Shown: positions 63,984 to 64,000 of the stretch, piece after piece
Layout: each line of letters starts with the position of its first letter
Position numbering within the stretch: position 1 is the first letter of the stretch
Assembly: GCA_023250195.1 (NCBI GenBank)
Contig: JAHFBF010000003.1
Span: forward strand, 124,001-188,000
Direction of reading: 5' to 3'
DNA: 64,000 nt
Source of the DNA: Candidatus Melainabacteria bacterium
GTDB lineage: Bacteria > Cyanobacteriota > Vampirovibrionia > 2-02-FULL-35-15
Program-made: the position numbers and the translations under genes
Notes under the pieces: generated by a model
Database searches by the model: none
What the model was told of the DNA's origin: nothing
What the model saw: only the letters and a program-made list of their open reading frames with translations

Positions 63984-64000
63984 ATGGCAGAAATTCAATC
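63984..64000 (+). CDS. 5' end of a gene running off the window
   Basis: ATG at 63984 reads MAEIQ before the window ends. I cannot identify the product from five codons. Confidence 0.35.

Overview
The window is AT-rich bacterial DNA with dense coding on both strands. I see no rRNA, tRNA or CRISPR array. The core genes are ordinary: clpB, mutL, glyA, rpsU, mgtE, metG, sepF, yggS, ilvC, tilS-hpt-ftsH. A WecA/MraY-type transferase, a GT9 heptosyltransferase-like gene, a BamE-like lipoprotein-type fold and very large secreted proteins suggest a cell with an outer membrane. SepF, a LabA-like NYN protein, a secreted CHAT protease, LEEKxF-type repeats and 28-bp GTAG palindromes recall Cyanobacteria and their non-photosynthetic relatives (Melainabacteria/Margulisbacteria-like). 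That placement is inference only.

Layout. 1-3.1 kb: an alpha/beta hydrolase and an aprA-aprB (APS reductase-like) pair. 3.2-9.3 kb: an unfamiliar block of two tandem HEAT-like paralogues, a membrane-anchored AAA+ ATPase and a membrane protein with a C-terminal anchor. 9.3-15.8 kb: small membrane proteins, a RAYT transposase, clpB, a GIY-YIG nuclease gene enclosed by inverted repeats, and mutL with an HNH nuclease C-terminus. 15.8-18.4 kb: orphans. 18.4-31.5 kb: a minus-strand operon of a secreted NHL-repeat protein, a 3532-residue PKD/IPT protein with a toxin-like C-terminus, and a 75-residue possible immunity protein. 31.5-35.3 kb: a second RAYT, a Rieske ferredoxin, glyA and wecA. 35.4-36.7 kb: three small orphan proteins with their own terminators. 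36.7-44.1 kb: rpsU, mgtE, NYN, metG, sepF and yggS. 44.1-50.3 kb: ilvC, GT9, a YtxH/YtxG-like envelope cluster, and a gene bracketed by a perfect 122-bp duplication. 50.3-55.5 kb: NTF2-like, tilS-hpt-ftsH. 55.5-59.7 kb: a response regulator, BamE-like and secreted CHAT protease operon. 59.8-61.7 kb: DCC and HTTM genes. 61.9-64 kb: a second cluster of small orphan proteins.

Four themes stand out. (1) Several palindromic repeat families are present. One sits next to, and inside, RAYT genes and is read in frame as protein. Another (TGTCATTCC...GGAATGACA) flanks a GIY-YIG gene and recurs as two ~80-bp elements without a gene, which looks like an autonomous/non-autonomous pair. (2) MutL has an HNH domain where the usual C-terminal domain should be. 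(3) The small orphan genes share upstream AT palindromes followed by 11-bp-phased direct repeats, which suggests one response-regulator regulon. (4) There are signs of local genome plasticity: a 7-bp tandem repeat at a gene start, a 12-bp coding minisatellite, and a 3'-end duplication around an inserted gene.
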